Part shown: piece after piece, positions 1 through 6,688 of the stretch
How the letters are laid out: every line of letters starts with the position of its first letter
Numbering within the stretch: position 1 is the stretch's first letter
Assembly (NCBI GenBank): GCA_003489345.1
Contig: DNIT01000111.1
Location: 11,523-27,821 of the forward strand
Origin: Pelotomaculum sp.
Lineage (GTDB): Bacteria; Bacillota; Desulfotomaculia; Desulfotomaculales; Pelotomaculaceae
DNA: 16,299 nucleotides
Direction of reading: 5' to 3'
Notes under the pieces: model-generated
The model's database searches: none
Told to the model about the DNA's origin: nothing
The model's input: the letters and a program-made list of their open reading frames with translations, nothing else
Program-made: the position numbers and the translations under genes

Positions 1-211
1 AGCCGATTTGATTGCCGGCGAGGCAAAACTTTCGCCTGAGCAGTTGGCCAAGGTGTTGCCTAAATTTGATTTCGATCCCGGTTTGCATGATGATGATATT
101 CAAGAATTAGTAAAAAGCGAAGTATTCATGAGGGGCGCCGGCATCACCAAGACGCCGGTGGATATTAACGCCTTTGTTGACGGCAGTTATGCGCGGAGCG
201 CCGGCATTTAG
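1..211 (+). CDS. ABC transporter substrate-binding protein, C-terminal end (partial)
   Basis: This open frame enters from the left edge and stops at TAG 209-211, giving about 69 C-terminal residues, so it is the 3' end of a longer gene. The segment is soluble and mixed helical, with a GITKTPVDINAFVDGSYA stretch resembling the C-terminal lobe of SsuA/TauA/NrtA-type periplasmic binding lipoproteins. The assignment rests mainly on context: the next two genes encode the permease and ATPase of this transporter family. It would bind the substrate outside the membrane and deliver it to the permease. The substrate (sulfonate, taurine, nitrate, a pyrimidine precursor or another small molecule) cannot be decided from this fragment. 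The in-frame TTG at 8 is internal coding sequence, not a start. Confidence 0.6.
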   Translation, partial: ADLIAGEAKLSPEQLAKVLPKFDFDPGLHDDDIQELVKSEVFMRGAGITKTPVDINAFVDGSYARSAGI

Positions 212-241
212 TGATAAGGTTACTGTGGAAAGAAGGGCGGG

Positions 242-1039
242 GTGAGCGTGATCCGAAAGTATCAATTCGTGTCACCGGCTGTCAAACGGGTGTCCCAGTA
301 CTTGATTTTACCGGTGGCAATCCTGGTCATCTGGCAGCTGCTTTCTCAGGCGGGGTTGATCAAGCCTCTAATATTGCCGCCACCCACCAAAGTGGCCGGG
401 GCCTTTTGGGAGTTGCTCAGCAGCGGACAGTTGCCTAAACATATTTGGATCAGTATCCTCAGGGTATCTGAAGGTTTCGGCCTGGCTGCTCTAGTTGGGA
501 TAGTGATGGGCATCGGCATCGGCCTGTCGCGGACACTGGACCGCTTGACCGACCTGGTTATCCAGGTGCTCAGGCCCATTCCGCCTATTGCCTGGATTCC
601 TCTGGCCATCCTGTGGTTCGGGATCGATGAACTGTCAAAAATCTACATCATCTTTTTAGGGGCGTTCTTTCCTGTTTTTGTTAATGTGATTGAAGGCATT
701 AGAAATACGGATCAGCGATTTATAGAGGTAGCCAGGATTCTGGAAGTCCCCCGCTGGAAGTTAATCCGCCAGGTGGTCATCCCGGGGGTTCTTCCTTACA
801 TTATGACCGGGCTCCGGGTTAGCCTGGGGGTCGCCTGGATGTGCGTAGTGGCGGCCGAGCTGATTGCCGCCAACCAGGGTGTCGGCTATCTGATCAATGA
901 TGCCAGGCAGCTCTCCCAAACCGATGTCGTGCTGGTGGGGATGATTACTATTGGTGTTACCGGCAAAGTTATGGATAGTATGTTAAAAAGGCTGGAAAAC
1001 AGGCTGGTAGGTTGGAAAATTTCCTATTCAGGGGATTAG
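242..1039 (+). CDS. ABC transporter permease, SsuC/TauC (NitT/TauT) family
   Basis: A 265-residue integral membrane protein with about six hydrophobic segments (for example residues 20-36, 80-95, 112-128, 132-150, 192-210 and 228-242). It carries the binding-protein-dependent transport permease signature at about residues 162-185 (EVARILEVPRWKL...IPGVLP), the EAA loop that docks onto the ATPase. Length and the RPIPPIAWIPLAILWFG segment fit the SsuC/TauC/NrtB family. GTG 242 is the longest start. GTG 248 is better spaced from the AAGAAGGG ribosome site near 230-237 and may be the real start, removing two residues. It lies between the binding-protein end and the ATPase gene, so the three form one importer operon. 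Substrate unknown; sulfonate import would suit the sulfur genes elsewhere in the window, but that is only inference. Confidence 0.88.
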   Translation: MSVIRKYQFVSPAVKRVSQYLILPVAILVIWQLLSQAGLIKPLILPPPTKVAGAFWELLSSGQLPKHIWISILRVSEGFGLAALVGIVMGIGIGLSRTLDRLTDLVIQVLRPIPPIAWIPLAILWFGIDELSKIYIIFLGAFFPVFVNVIEGIRNTDQRFIEVARILEVPRWKLIRQVVIPGVLPYIMTGLRVSLGVAWMCVVAAELIAANQGVGYLINDARQLSQTDVVLVGMITIGVTGKVMDSMLKRLENRLVGWKISYSGD

Positions 1040-1051
1040 GGGTGAGGCGAA

Positions 1052-1840
1052 ATGAGCATGCAATCACCTGCCGGGAGTACGCTGGTCATACAAAACCTTA
1101 ATAAAAAATTCAAAACCCGCGAAAATGAGATCATAGCGCTTCAAGACATTAACCTCAACATCCATCAAGGCGAGTTTATCAGCATAGTAGGTAGGAGCGG
1201 TTGCGGGAAAAGTACTCTGCTGCGTGTTATTGCCGGGCTGGAAAATGATTATGAAGGCTTGGTGGTATTGGGTAATAAGCAGATTTCCCGGCCCGGCCTG
1301 GACAGGGGCATGGTTTTTCAAGAACACCGGTTGTTGCCCTGGCTGAAAATAAAGGATAATGTAGCTTTCGGTCTGGCTGATAATTTGGGGGGTGAAAAAA
1401 TCCGGATTGTCCAGGAACATATAAACCTGGTCGGATTAACGGGTTTCGAAAAAGCTTACCCACATCAGCTGTCGGGGGGGATGGCCCAGCGGGTAGCTAT
1501 TGCCAGGGCGCTGGTGAACCGTCCGCAAGTACTGCTGTTGGACGAACCTTTCGGGGCCCTGGATGCTCTCACCAGGATCCAGATGCAGCAGGAGATTTTG
1601 CGTATTTGGGAAGCGGAAAAAACAACCATGATTTTGGTCACCCACGACATTGATGAAGCGGTTTACCTGGGAGACCGAGTGGTGGTGATGTCCAGCCGGC
1701 CGGGAACAGTTAAGAAGATCGTTCCGGTGGCTTTGGCCAGACCACGGGATCGCAGCAGTTATGATTTTATACAGATACGAAAAGCGATTTATTCAGAGTT
1801 TTTTGCCGATGCGGAAAAGCCCTTTGCTTACGCGATTTAG
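1052..1840 (+). CDS. ABC transporter ATP-binding protein, SsuB/TauB family
   Basis: A 262-residue cytoplasmic ATPase that powers the preceding permease. All nucleotide-binding motifs are visible in order: Walker A GRSGCGKST at 47-55, Q-loop Gln90, ABC signature LSGGMAQR at 140-147, Walker B LLLDEP at 161-166, D-loop GALDALTR, and switch His198 in VTHD. The DRGMVFQEHRLLPWL segment is characteristic of the nitrate/sulfonate/taurine ATPases. ATG 1052 is preceded by a purine-rich GGGGTGAGGCG site and lies 12 bp after the permease stop, indicating one operon. No motif is missing, so the transporter should be active. As for the permease, the substrate cannot be named from sequence. Confidence 0.92.
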   Translation: MSMQSPAGSTLVIQNLNKKFKTRENEIIALQDINLNIHQGEFISIVGRSGCGKSTLLRVIAGLENDYEGLVVLGNKQISRPGLDRGMVFQEHRLLPWLKIKDNVAFGLADNLGGEKIRIVQEHINLVGLTGFEKAYPHQLSGGMAQRVAIARALVNRPQVLLLDEPFGALDALTRIQMQQEILRIWEAEKTTMILVTHDIDEAVYLGDRVVVMSSRPGTVKKIVPVALARPRDRSSYDFIQIRKAIYSEFFADAEKPFAYAI

Positions 1841-1913
1841 CCATAAAAAACGGTCTGAAAGGTATCGGCTTGCTTATATTCATTAATAAATGCTTAGAGG
1901 AGGGCCTTGTTAG

Positions 1914-3122
1914 ATGAATTTAAACAGGTATCTTTTTACTTCGGAATCGGTAACCGAAGGCCACCCCGATAAATTGGCGGACCAAATTTCTGACGGCATC
2001 CTGGACGCAATTCTTGCTCAAGATCCGGAGGGCCGGGTGGCGGCAGAAACATTGGTAACCACAGGGCTGGTTCTTGTCACGGGAGAAATCAGCTCCAAAG
2101 CTTATGTGGATATTCCTGCAATAGTAAGAAAAACCGTCCGAAATGTTGGCTATACCGGTGCGGCATATGGCTTTGACGGCGCTACTTGCGCTGTTTTAAC
2201 TTCAATTAATGAACAGTCGCCTGATATTGCCCTGGGGGTAAACCAGTCACTGGAAGTCAAGGCGGGTAAGTCCAAAGGGGATGAACTTGACTTGACCGGA
2301 GCCGGAGACCAGGGGCTGGTATTCGGTTATGCCTCCAACGAAACCCCGGAATATTTGCCGTTGCCTATTTCTTTGGCCCACCGCCTAACAAGACGGCTGG
2401 CGGAAGTTAGAAAGAGCAAGGAACTTGACTACTTATGGCCTGACGGTAAAAGCCAGGTTACCGTTGAATACGAAAATAATAAGCCGGTCAGGGTCGATAC
2501 GATTCTTATATCAGCGCAGCACCATCCTGATGTTGGGTTGGCGGCAATTCGCAAAGATATTATTAAACATGTCATAAAACCAGTAATACCAAAGCATTTG
2601 CTGGATAACAAAACCAAATATTACGTTAATCCTACAGGCCGGTTTGTGATCGGCGGCCCGCAGGGAGACGCAGGCCTTACCGGGCGAAAAATCATAGTGG
2701 ACACGTATGGTGGTTTTGCCCGCAACGGCGGGGGTGCTTTATCCGGCAAGGATCCGACAAAAGTTGACCGTTCCGGTGCTTACGCCGCCAGGTATGCGGC
2801 AAAAAATATTGTCGCGGCAGGTTTGGCGGAACGGATCGAGATTCAAATTGCGTATGCGATCGGGGTCGCCCGCCCGGTGTCCATTTATGTCACTACCTTT
2901 GGCACCGGAAAGGTTGGCGACGTCGAATTAATTAAATTGATAAACCAGTATTTTGACCTGCGGCCGGCCGGGATTATCAGGGAACTTGATTTAAAACAGC
3001 CCATCTATCAGCAAACCGCGTCTTACGGGCATTTCGGCAGAACGGATCTTGATCTGCCCTGGGAGAGGACAGATAAGGTTGCGCAATTACAGCGGGCGGC
3101 AGGCATTGAAAAGGTTGGTTAA
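1914..3122 (+). CDS. metK: S-adenosylmethionine synthetase
   Basis: A 402-residue cytoplasmic enzyme that makes S-adenosylmethionine from methionine and ATP, releasing phosphate and pyrophosphate. Family landmarks are all present: GHPDK at 16-20 (the His at the triphosphate site), the GAGDQG hexapeptide at 129-134, and the phosphate-binding loop GGGALSGKDPTKVDRSGAY at 272-290. Length is close to that of typical bacterial MetK. ATG 1914 has a good AGAGGAGGG ribosome site at about 1896-1904. It follows the transporter by 73 bp with no clear terminator, so read-through is possible. Many Firmicutes metK genes sit behind an S-box riboswitch; the short leader here leaves no room for one. Downstream are a hairpin and a stronger terminator about 260 bp on. 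Confidence 0.97.
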   Translation: MNLNRYLFTSESVTEGHPDKLADQISDGILDAILAQDPEGRVAAETLVTTGLVLVTGEISSKAYVDIPAIVRKTVRNVGYTGAAYGFDGATCAVLTSINEQSPDIALGVNQSLEVKAGKSKGDELDLTGAGDQGLVFGYASNETPEYLPLPISLAHRLTRRLAEVRKSKELDYLWPDGKSQVTVEYENNKPVRVDTILISAQHHPDVGLAAIRKDIIKHVIKPVIPKHLLDNKTKYYVNPTGRFVIGGPQGDAGLTGRKIIVDTYGGFARNGGGALSGKDPTKVDRSGAYAARYAAKNIVAAGLAERIEIQIAYAIGVARPVSIYVTTFGTGKVGDVELIKLINQYFDLRPAGIIRELDLKQPIYQQTASYGHFGRTDLDLPWERTDKVAQLQRAAGIEKVG

Positions 3123-3123
3123 A

Positions 3124-3150
3124 CTGCTCCTGGGTTAGTAACCTGAGCAG
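3124..3150 (+). terminator. Weak hairpin just after metK
   Basis: CTGCTC (3124-3129) pairs with GAGCAG (3145-3150), and inside it GGTT (3133-3136) pairs with AACC (3140-3143). The sequence after it is AGAAATTTCT, not a proper T run, so termination would be weak. It may instead protect the metK 3' end. Confidence 0.4.
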
Positions 3151-3378
3151 AGAAATTTCTAATAAAATAGCCCAGAAATCCAAAGCACCTTTTTTAGATG
3201 ACCCAGAATCTTAAACTGACCAAAGTGTTAAGAAAGTTGTGCAGATAATCGAAGAGGGGCATCTATTTGCAAGAGAGAGTAAACCGTCCTTAGGCTTTTT
3301 AATAAATATGGGAAACACACTGAACGTGACCCTGCCTAATTAGACCGATATTGCCATAACAACTAGATAATTTCGTAC

Positions 3379-3408
3379 AGCCTCACTCTTCGGAGTGGGC
3401 TTTATTTT
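3379..3408 (+). terminator. Rho-independent terminator with TTCG tetraloop
   Basis: AGCC (3379-3382) and CACTC (3384-3388) pair with GAGTG (3393-3397) and GGCT (3398-3401), with one bulged T at 3383 and a TTCG loop at 3389-3392. TTATTTT follows directly at 3402-3408. This is a textbook intrinsic terminator on the plus strand. It insulates the PadR promoter from upstream transcription. Confidence 0.8.
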
Positions 3409-3437
3409 ACCCCATTGCAACAGTACATGAGGATCTA

Positions 3438-3467
3438 TTGACAAATATAGTTTCATAATGTTATTCT
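3438..3467 (+). promoter_or_regulatory. Sigma-A type promoter of the PadR gene
   Basis: A perfect -35 TTGACA lies at 3438-3443. TATTCT at 3462-3467, 18 bp further on, is a reasonable -10. The start ATG of the PadR gene is at 3521. The -10 overlaps the left arm of an inverted repeat, as expected for a repressed promoter. Confidence 0.6.
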
Positions 3468-3496
3468 ATATACATAGATAATCATTGTATGTAGAA
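3464..3496. promoter_or_regulatory. Inverted repeat, probable PadR operator
   Basis: Left arm TTCTATATACA (3464-3474) and right arm TGTATGTAGAA (3486-3496) are complementary at 10 of 11 positions around an 11-bp centre. The repeat overlaps the -10 and the likely transcription start, and lies immediately upstream of a PadR gene. PadR proteins are usually autoregulatory dimers that bind such dyads with ATGT/ACAT-like cores, and both ACA(T) and (A)TGT cores are visible here. Binding by this particular PadR is inferred. Confidence 0.55.
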
Positions 3497-3520
3497 TTTA
3501 TATGCATTGGGGTGTTATGC

Positions 3521-3859
3521 ATGAAAATTGATAAGGAACTTATGAAGGGCAGTACGTCAATTCTTATCCTTTCCCTGCTTGACAAGGAGGATATGTACGG
3601 CTACAAAATCACGCAAGAACTTAAAAAGGCATCAAAAAATGTTTTTGAGTTAAAAGAAGGCACATTATATCCCATGCTCCATCGGCTTGAAAACGAAAAA
3701 GCCATTGAGTCTTTTTGGTTTGACGCTGACAACGGTAAGCGCAGAAAGTATTATAAAATCACCAAAGAAGGCAGAAAATTATTAATGCACAAAAAAGCCG
3801 AGTGGCAAACTTATATCAATGCGGTTAATTCTGTTATCGGAGATGTCTGCTATGAATAA
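3521..3859 (+). CDS. PadR-family transcriptional regulator
   Basis: A 112-residue DNA-binding protein with a PadR winged helix. Visible landmarks are an opening KGSTSILILSLLDKEDMYGYKITQ, the wing/recognition region LKEGTLYPMLHRLE at residues 44-57, and RRKYYKITKEGRKLL at about 74-88, followed by a short C-terminal helix for dimerisation. ATG 3521 is chosen over an upstream TTG at 3485 because the extra 12 residues would lie within the operator, and because GGGG at 3509-3512 gives a usable ribosome site. Its stop overlaps the next ATG, the standard arrangement in which PadR controls its own operon with a membrane protein that starts with a permease-prefix-like domain. The inducer is unknown. 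Confidence 0.9.
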   Translation: MKIDKELMKGSTSILILSLLDKEDMYGYKITQELKKASKNVFELKEGTLYPMLHRLENEKAIESFWFDADNGKRRKYYKITKEGRKLLMHKKAEWQTYINAVNSVIGDVCYE

Positions 3860-5222
3860 AAAGATAACCGCTTTTTTGGATAATGTGTGTATGTATATAC
3901 GCTGCAAAGCGGTACATAAGGATATTCGTGACGAGCTTACGCATCATATTGAGGATTTAAAGGCTGAGTATCTGAGGCAGGGACAGGATGATGAAAAGGC
4001 GCTTGATATGGCAATAACTGCGATGGGAGACTGTGAAGAAATTGGTGCCAGGCTTAATAAGCAGCATAAGCCAAAAACCGAATGGTCATTGATTGGGTTG
4101 GGTTCCATGATTGTAGTCATTGGCGGTATTATCATGTTTGCAAGCAGTAAATTCGAAACGGCCCAAACCGTGAGCTTTGAAAGATACTTATTATTTGCAC
4201 TAATTGGAATAGGGGTTATGATCGGGTTTTACTTTTTTGACTATACAAGACTTAAAAAACTGGCGTTGCCAATGTACCTTATTGCATTTTCATTGTTAAT
4301 TTTTACACTGTTTAGCAGCACAGAAGTCCAAGGAAGGAAATTTTTAGCGCTCGGTGGCGTTTTGATATCGTCAGATTACTTAACAATACTGTTTTTAATT
4401 GCTTTTTCAGGATTTATGGCAAAAAGACGCGGTAAAGGCGGTATAGCAATTGTGGAGTTGCTTGTGCTTGCTTTTGTTTCTGTTATTCCTATTATAATGT
4501 TGCCGTACCTTTCACAAGCAGTTGTTTTACTGATAGGGTATGCAGTGTTAATTATAGCGGCAGTTATAAAAAATTATTTTGCTGGCAATAGAAAAAAACA
4601 GTTGTTATATTTGAGCGGTCTGAGTGCTATAATGATTTTTCTTGCAGTTAATGATATTTTATCAAATCCGTATAAATTTGATCGCATAACAGCTTTTTTA
4701 TCAAGTAGTGGCTTTATATACGATAGAGTAGACAAGTGGCTTGCGGTTTCGAATTGGTTTGGTAAAACGCCGGCAGCGGTCAGCGGTTATGGTTTAGGGT
4801 TAGGAATGCCGGAAGTTACTACGGGCTATGTACTTGTAAATGTGATAGCGACTCTTGGCTGGATGGTTGGAATTGCACTTGTGCTTATAATATCCTTATT
4901 TATAATCAGAATGTTTATGACAACCAAAAAAATCAAAAACGATTATGGTTTTTATCTTTCACTGGCAGCATCTACAGCTTTGTCGGTGCAATTTATAATT
5001 AACATTTTATCGAACTTCAACCTCTCCCCTATACTTGGTATGAACATGCCATTCGTATCATACGGCGGTACAGGATATGTCGTAAACATGGCATTTGTGG
5101 GAATCATTTTATCCGTTTGGCGTAGGAATGATTTGGTAGGTTCAACCACGAAGATTCCTGTAAGTAATTCCAGAAGATTTATAAAATTTGAAGATGGAAA
5201 GTTGATCATCAGCTTTAAGTAG
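3852..5222 (+). CDS. FtsW/RodA/SpoVE (SEDS) family membrane protein with N-terminal permease-prefix-like domain
   Basis: A 456-residue protein. Residues 1-75 are soluble and helical (KDIRDELTHHIEDLKAEYL... and an ALDMAITAMGD motif), like the prefix domains found before permeases under PadR control. About ten membrane segments follow between 80 and 425. The SEDS signature is visible late: GYGLGLGMPE at 312-321 and MPFVSYGGTGYVVN at 399-412. SEDS proteins polymerise lipid II into glycan strands. Here the PE-x-x-T-D-F loop of FtsW/RodA reads PEVTTGY (320-326), so the conserved Asp is Gly325, and the usual QPSE near the middle reads SSDY. Glycosyltransferase activity is therefore doubtful. ATG 3852 is preferred to ATG 3843 because GGAG at 3839-3842 is correctly spaced only for 3852. 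AT-rich composition. Confidence 0.85.
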   Translation: MNKKITAFLDNVCMYIRCKAVHKDIRDELTHHIEDLKAEYLRQGQDDEKALDMAITAMGDCEEIGARLNKQHKPKTEWSLIGLGSMIVVIGGIIMFASSKFETAQTVSFERYLLFALIGIGVMIGFYFFDYTRLKKLALPMYLIAFSLLIFTLFSSTEVQGRKFLALGGVLISSDYLTILFLIAFSGFMAKRRGKGGIAIVELLVLAFVSVIPIIMLPYLSQAVVLLIGYAVLIIAAVIKNYFAGNRKKQLLYLSGLSAIMIFLAVNDILSNPYKFDRITAFLSSSGFIYDRVDKWLAVSNWFGKTPAAVSGYGLGLGMPEVTTGYVLVNVIATLGWMVGIALVLIISLFIIRMFMTTKKIKNDYGFYLSLAASTALSVQFIINILSNFNLSPILGMNMPFVSYGGTGYVVNMAFVGIILSVWRRNDLVGSTTKIPVSNSRRFIKFEDGKLIISFK

Positions 5223-5298
5223 TCTTAACAGGGAATCTAGAAAAAAAGACAATAGAGTTGCTCTAGGAAAGATATTCCATTCGCTTTCGTGAGAGTTT

Positions 5299-5448
5299 AT
5301 GGCAAATCGTTTAATTCTTTTCCCTCAGACCAATCGTATCATTGTTAATGTCACTCACGATGTCCCATGGGGTAAAGACCGATCCGGAACCCTCAGCGGG
5401 TACGGACGGTTCCCAAAGCTAGAGGGCTTGACAAGCTGGTGGTCATAA
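5299..5448 (+). CDS. Doubtful 49-residue ORF
   Basis: ATG 5299 to TAA 5446-5448 encodes 49 residues starting MANRLILFPQTNRII and ending LEGLTSWWS. The composition is not absurd for a protein, but there is only a weak GAGAG upstream and no family is recognised. The same bases form paired segments (GACC/GGTC 5377-5380 with 5441-5444; GGAACC/GGTTCC 5386-5391 with 5408-5413; AAGC/GCTT 5416-5419 with 5426-5429). An RNA structure or the remnant of a mobile element is as likely as a gene. Confidence 0.2.
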   Translation: MANRLILFPQTNRIIVNVTHDVPWGKDRSGTLSGYGRFPKLEGLTSWWS

Positions 5449-5525
5449 TCCTTGATGGAACGGAATAAAGCGGGATTAGCTTGATAAAATGCGAAAATTT
5501 ACAGATGAGAGCGGGTTTAATGGAT

Positions 5526-5554
5526 TTGACAAGAGAATCTTACTGAGATATAAT
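5526..5554 (+). promoter_or_regulatory. Perfect consensus sigma-A promoter
   Basis: TTGACA at 5526-5531 and TATAAT at 5549-5554 are separated by exactly 17 bp, and AT-rich DNA follows. Transcription would start near 5561, giving a leader of about 280 nt before the next confident gene at 5843. That leader contains the terminator-like element at 5701-5725. Confidence 0.8.
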
Positions 5555-5681
5555 ATTATAAATTTTATTCTATTAGTAATATTTAAATACTTATTGGGAT
5601 AGTATAATTTAATTGGGTTCCGGACAGAGAAGCTAAAAAGCGTAATCATCATCTAAATTAGTTGACCAGAAAACTGGAGGC

Positions 5682-5725
5682 TAAGGATGTTGCCTTACTT
5701 AAGGCAATTACCCTGGCCTTTTTTT
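5682..5725 (+). promoter_or_regulatory. Candidate attenuator or small-RNA terminator with mutually exclusive hairpins
   Basis: AAGGC at 5701-5705 can pair with GCCTT at 5716-5720, which runs straight into a T tract (5719-5725), forming a terminator. The same AAGGC can instead pair upstream: TTGCCTT (5690-5696) with AAGGCAA (5701-5707), a perfect 7-bp stem that would block the terminator. A third option, TAAGG (5682-5686) with CCTTA (5693-5697), would release it. This nested logic resembles an attenuator. No known riboswitch consensus was recognised, and the terminator stem is only 5 bp. Confidence 0.4.
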
Positions 5726-5801
5726 GTTGAGCAATATGGCCACAGTAGAAATAAGCATGTTTAGAAAAGAGAATGCGCTTGTTTACTGCATCTCGCTCAA
5801 C
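5726..5801. repeat. Long imperfect inverted repeat
   Basis: Three arms pair in order: GTTGAGC (5726-5732) with GCTCAAC (5795-5801); CAGTA (5743-5747) with TACTG (5784-5788); and AAGC (5753-5756) with GCTT (5777-5780). Unpaired stretches lie between them. It sits between the T tract of the attenuator-like element and the ribosome site of the B3/B4 gene. It could be a leader RNA structure or the relic of a small mobile element. Confidence 0.45.
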
Positions 5802-5842
5802 CCGATCGGGCTGGAAGAAGCATAAACGATAGGGAGAAAACA

Positions 5843-6541
5843 ATGCAACTTAATAATTTATCTTTTAATATTTCTCACAATGTTCTCAATTTAGGTTTAA
5901 CTTGTTCTTGTTTTATAATATCTGACCTTCGCAATCGAGAAACCGACGCCGGATTCGAAGTAATAAAAGAACAAGTAATAAAGGAAGTGCTTTCCGAGCT
6001 TTCGCCGGAGAAAATTAAAAATGCTCATGTGCTTTGCGGCTTCAAAGAATTGCATAAATCAATCGGCTGCTCAAACAGAAAAAATATTGCGGCATCGGAG
6101 AATCTGCTGAAATTGTTATGGCAGCATGGCCGTTTACCTCATGTAAACCTGCTGGTAGATATCTATAATTTAGTTTCAATTAAAACCATGCTTGCCCTGG
6201 GCGCTCATGATACTGCTAAGATTACCGGCAGCATTCATTTGCGCTTTACCAATGGAACCGAGAAATTTTGGCCTATAGGAGGGACGGGATATAAAACAGT
6301 CGCTTCCGGGGAGTATGCTTATGTTGATGAGGAAAACGATATTATCTGCCGGCTTGAAGTGCGTCAGGTTGAAAAAACCAAGGTTACGCTTGATACCAAA
6401 GGATGCTTTTATATCGTTCAAGGCAATGCAAATACGGACTCCAACTATATAAAAAACGCTACGGAGGAATTGATTGCTCTTACCAAACGTTTCTGCGGCG
6501 GGCAGGAACAGATGCTTTACATGCCTTGGATGGAGAGGTAA
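5843..6541 (+). CDS. Solo B3/B4-domain protein (PheT B3/B4-like)
   Basis: A 232-residue cytoplasmic protein matching the stand-alone B3/B4 domain, related to the editing domain of the phenylalanyl-tRNA synthetase beta subunit. Recognisable parts are LPHVNLLVDIYNLVSIKTML near residues 98-117, TGSIHLRF at about 127-134 and FWPIGGTGYK, GEYAYVDEENDIICR and VQGN further on; the domain spans roughly 60-215. In PheT this fold hydrolyses mischarged tyrosyl-tRNA-Phe. Solo proteins may clear misacylated tRNAs, but the function of most is untested. ATG 5843 has an AGGGAGA ribosome site. It stands alone behind a long structured leader with a strong promoter, and a hairpin terminator follows. Confidence 0.85.
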   Translation: MQLNNLSFNISHNVLNLGLTCSCFIISDLRNRETDAGFEVIKEQVIKEVLSELSPEKIKNAHVLCGFKELHKSIGCSNRKNIAASENLLKLLWQHGRLPHVNLLVDIYNLVSIKTMLALGAHDTAKITGSIHLRFTNGTEKFWPIGGTGYKTVASGEYAYVDEENDIICRLEVRQVEKTKVTLDTKGCFYIVQGNANTDSNYIKNATEELIALTKRFCGGQEQMLYMPWMER

Positions 6542-6590
6542 CTTTAGTTGATTAATACATGAGTAATCTACTAACAGGCTGAAAAACAAG

Positions 6591-6628
6591 GGTGGTTTTC
6601 TGCGGAAAACACCGGCTTTTTGGTTTTT
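6591..6628 (+). terminator. Rho-independent terminator after the B3/B4 gene
   Basis: GGTGGTTTTC (6591-6600) pairs with GAAAACACC (6605-6613) with one bulged G and a TGCG loop. GGCTTTTTGGTTTTT follows at 6614-6628. The T-rich tail is interrupted by GG, so efficiency may be moderate. Confidence 0.65.
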
Positions 6629-6688
6629 GATATTGATAAGATCCGAGTTTTATTTGCTTGTCGAGTATTGAAAAGGAGCGGATAGAAA

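Larger units (their letters stand above)
3123..3437. other. Intergenic region metK-PadR with a remnant open frame
   Basis: No intact gene is recognised in these roughly 315 bases. On the plus strand, 3215-3343 is an uninterrupted stretch of 42 codons (KKVVQIIEEGHLFARES is part of it) with protein-like composition. It is bounded by stops and has no credible start or ribosome site, so it may be the tail of a decayed gene. Family not recognised. The segment ends in the terminator at 3379-3408. Confidence 0.35.
5223..5842. other. 620-bp intergenic region with structured elements but no convincing gene
   Basis: No known gene is recognised. The region holds a 49-codon ORF at 5299-5448 that coincides with a potentially folded segment, a perfect promoter at 5526-5554, an alternative-hairpin/terminator segment at 5682-5727, a long imperfect inverted repeat at 5726-5801 and a CCCGATCGGG palindrome at about 5801-5810. 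A 29-codon plus-strand frame (5736-5825) and a 61-codon minus-strand frame both run through the inverted repeat. They have no recognisable family and may be remnants. Confidence 0.5.

Noticed and set aside
1841..1913. S-box (SAM riboswitch) before metK.
   Set aside because: The 73-bp gap is too short and none of the conserved S-box segments is present.
3226..3242. TTAAGAAAGTTGTG occurs here and again near 16033-16047.
   Set aside because: A single 14-base match in an AT-rich 16-kb window is near chance expectation, and the flanks do not match.
5331..5450. Group II intron 3' end (domain V) suggested by a TACGGACGGTTC stretch.
   Set aside because: The domain V catalytic triad and bulged stem could not be laid out, and no reverse transcriptase is nearby.
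5736..5825. 29-codon plus-strand ORF (MATVEISMFRKEN...) before the B3/B4 gene.
   Set aside because: No ribosome site, no recognised family, and it lies inside the inverted repeat; kept only as a possible remnant.
5658..5843. 61-codon minus-strand open frame across the long inverted repeat.
   Set aside because: No ribosome site and no recognised family; its length is explained by low stop density, and it crosses the palindromic structure.
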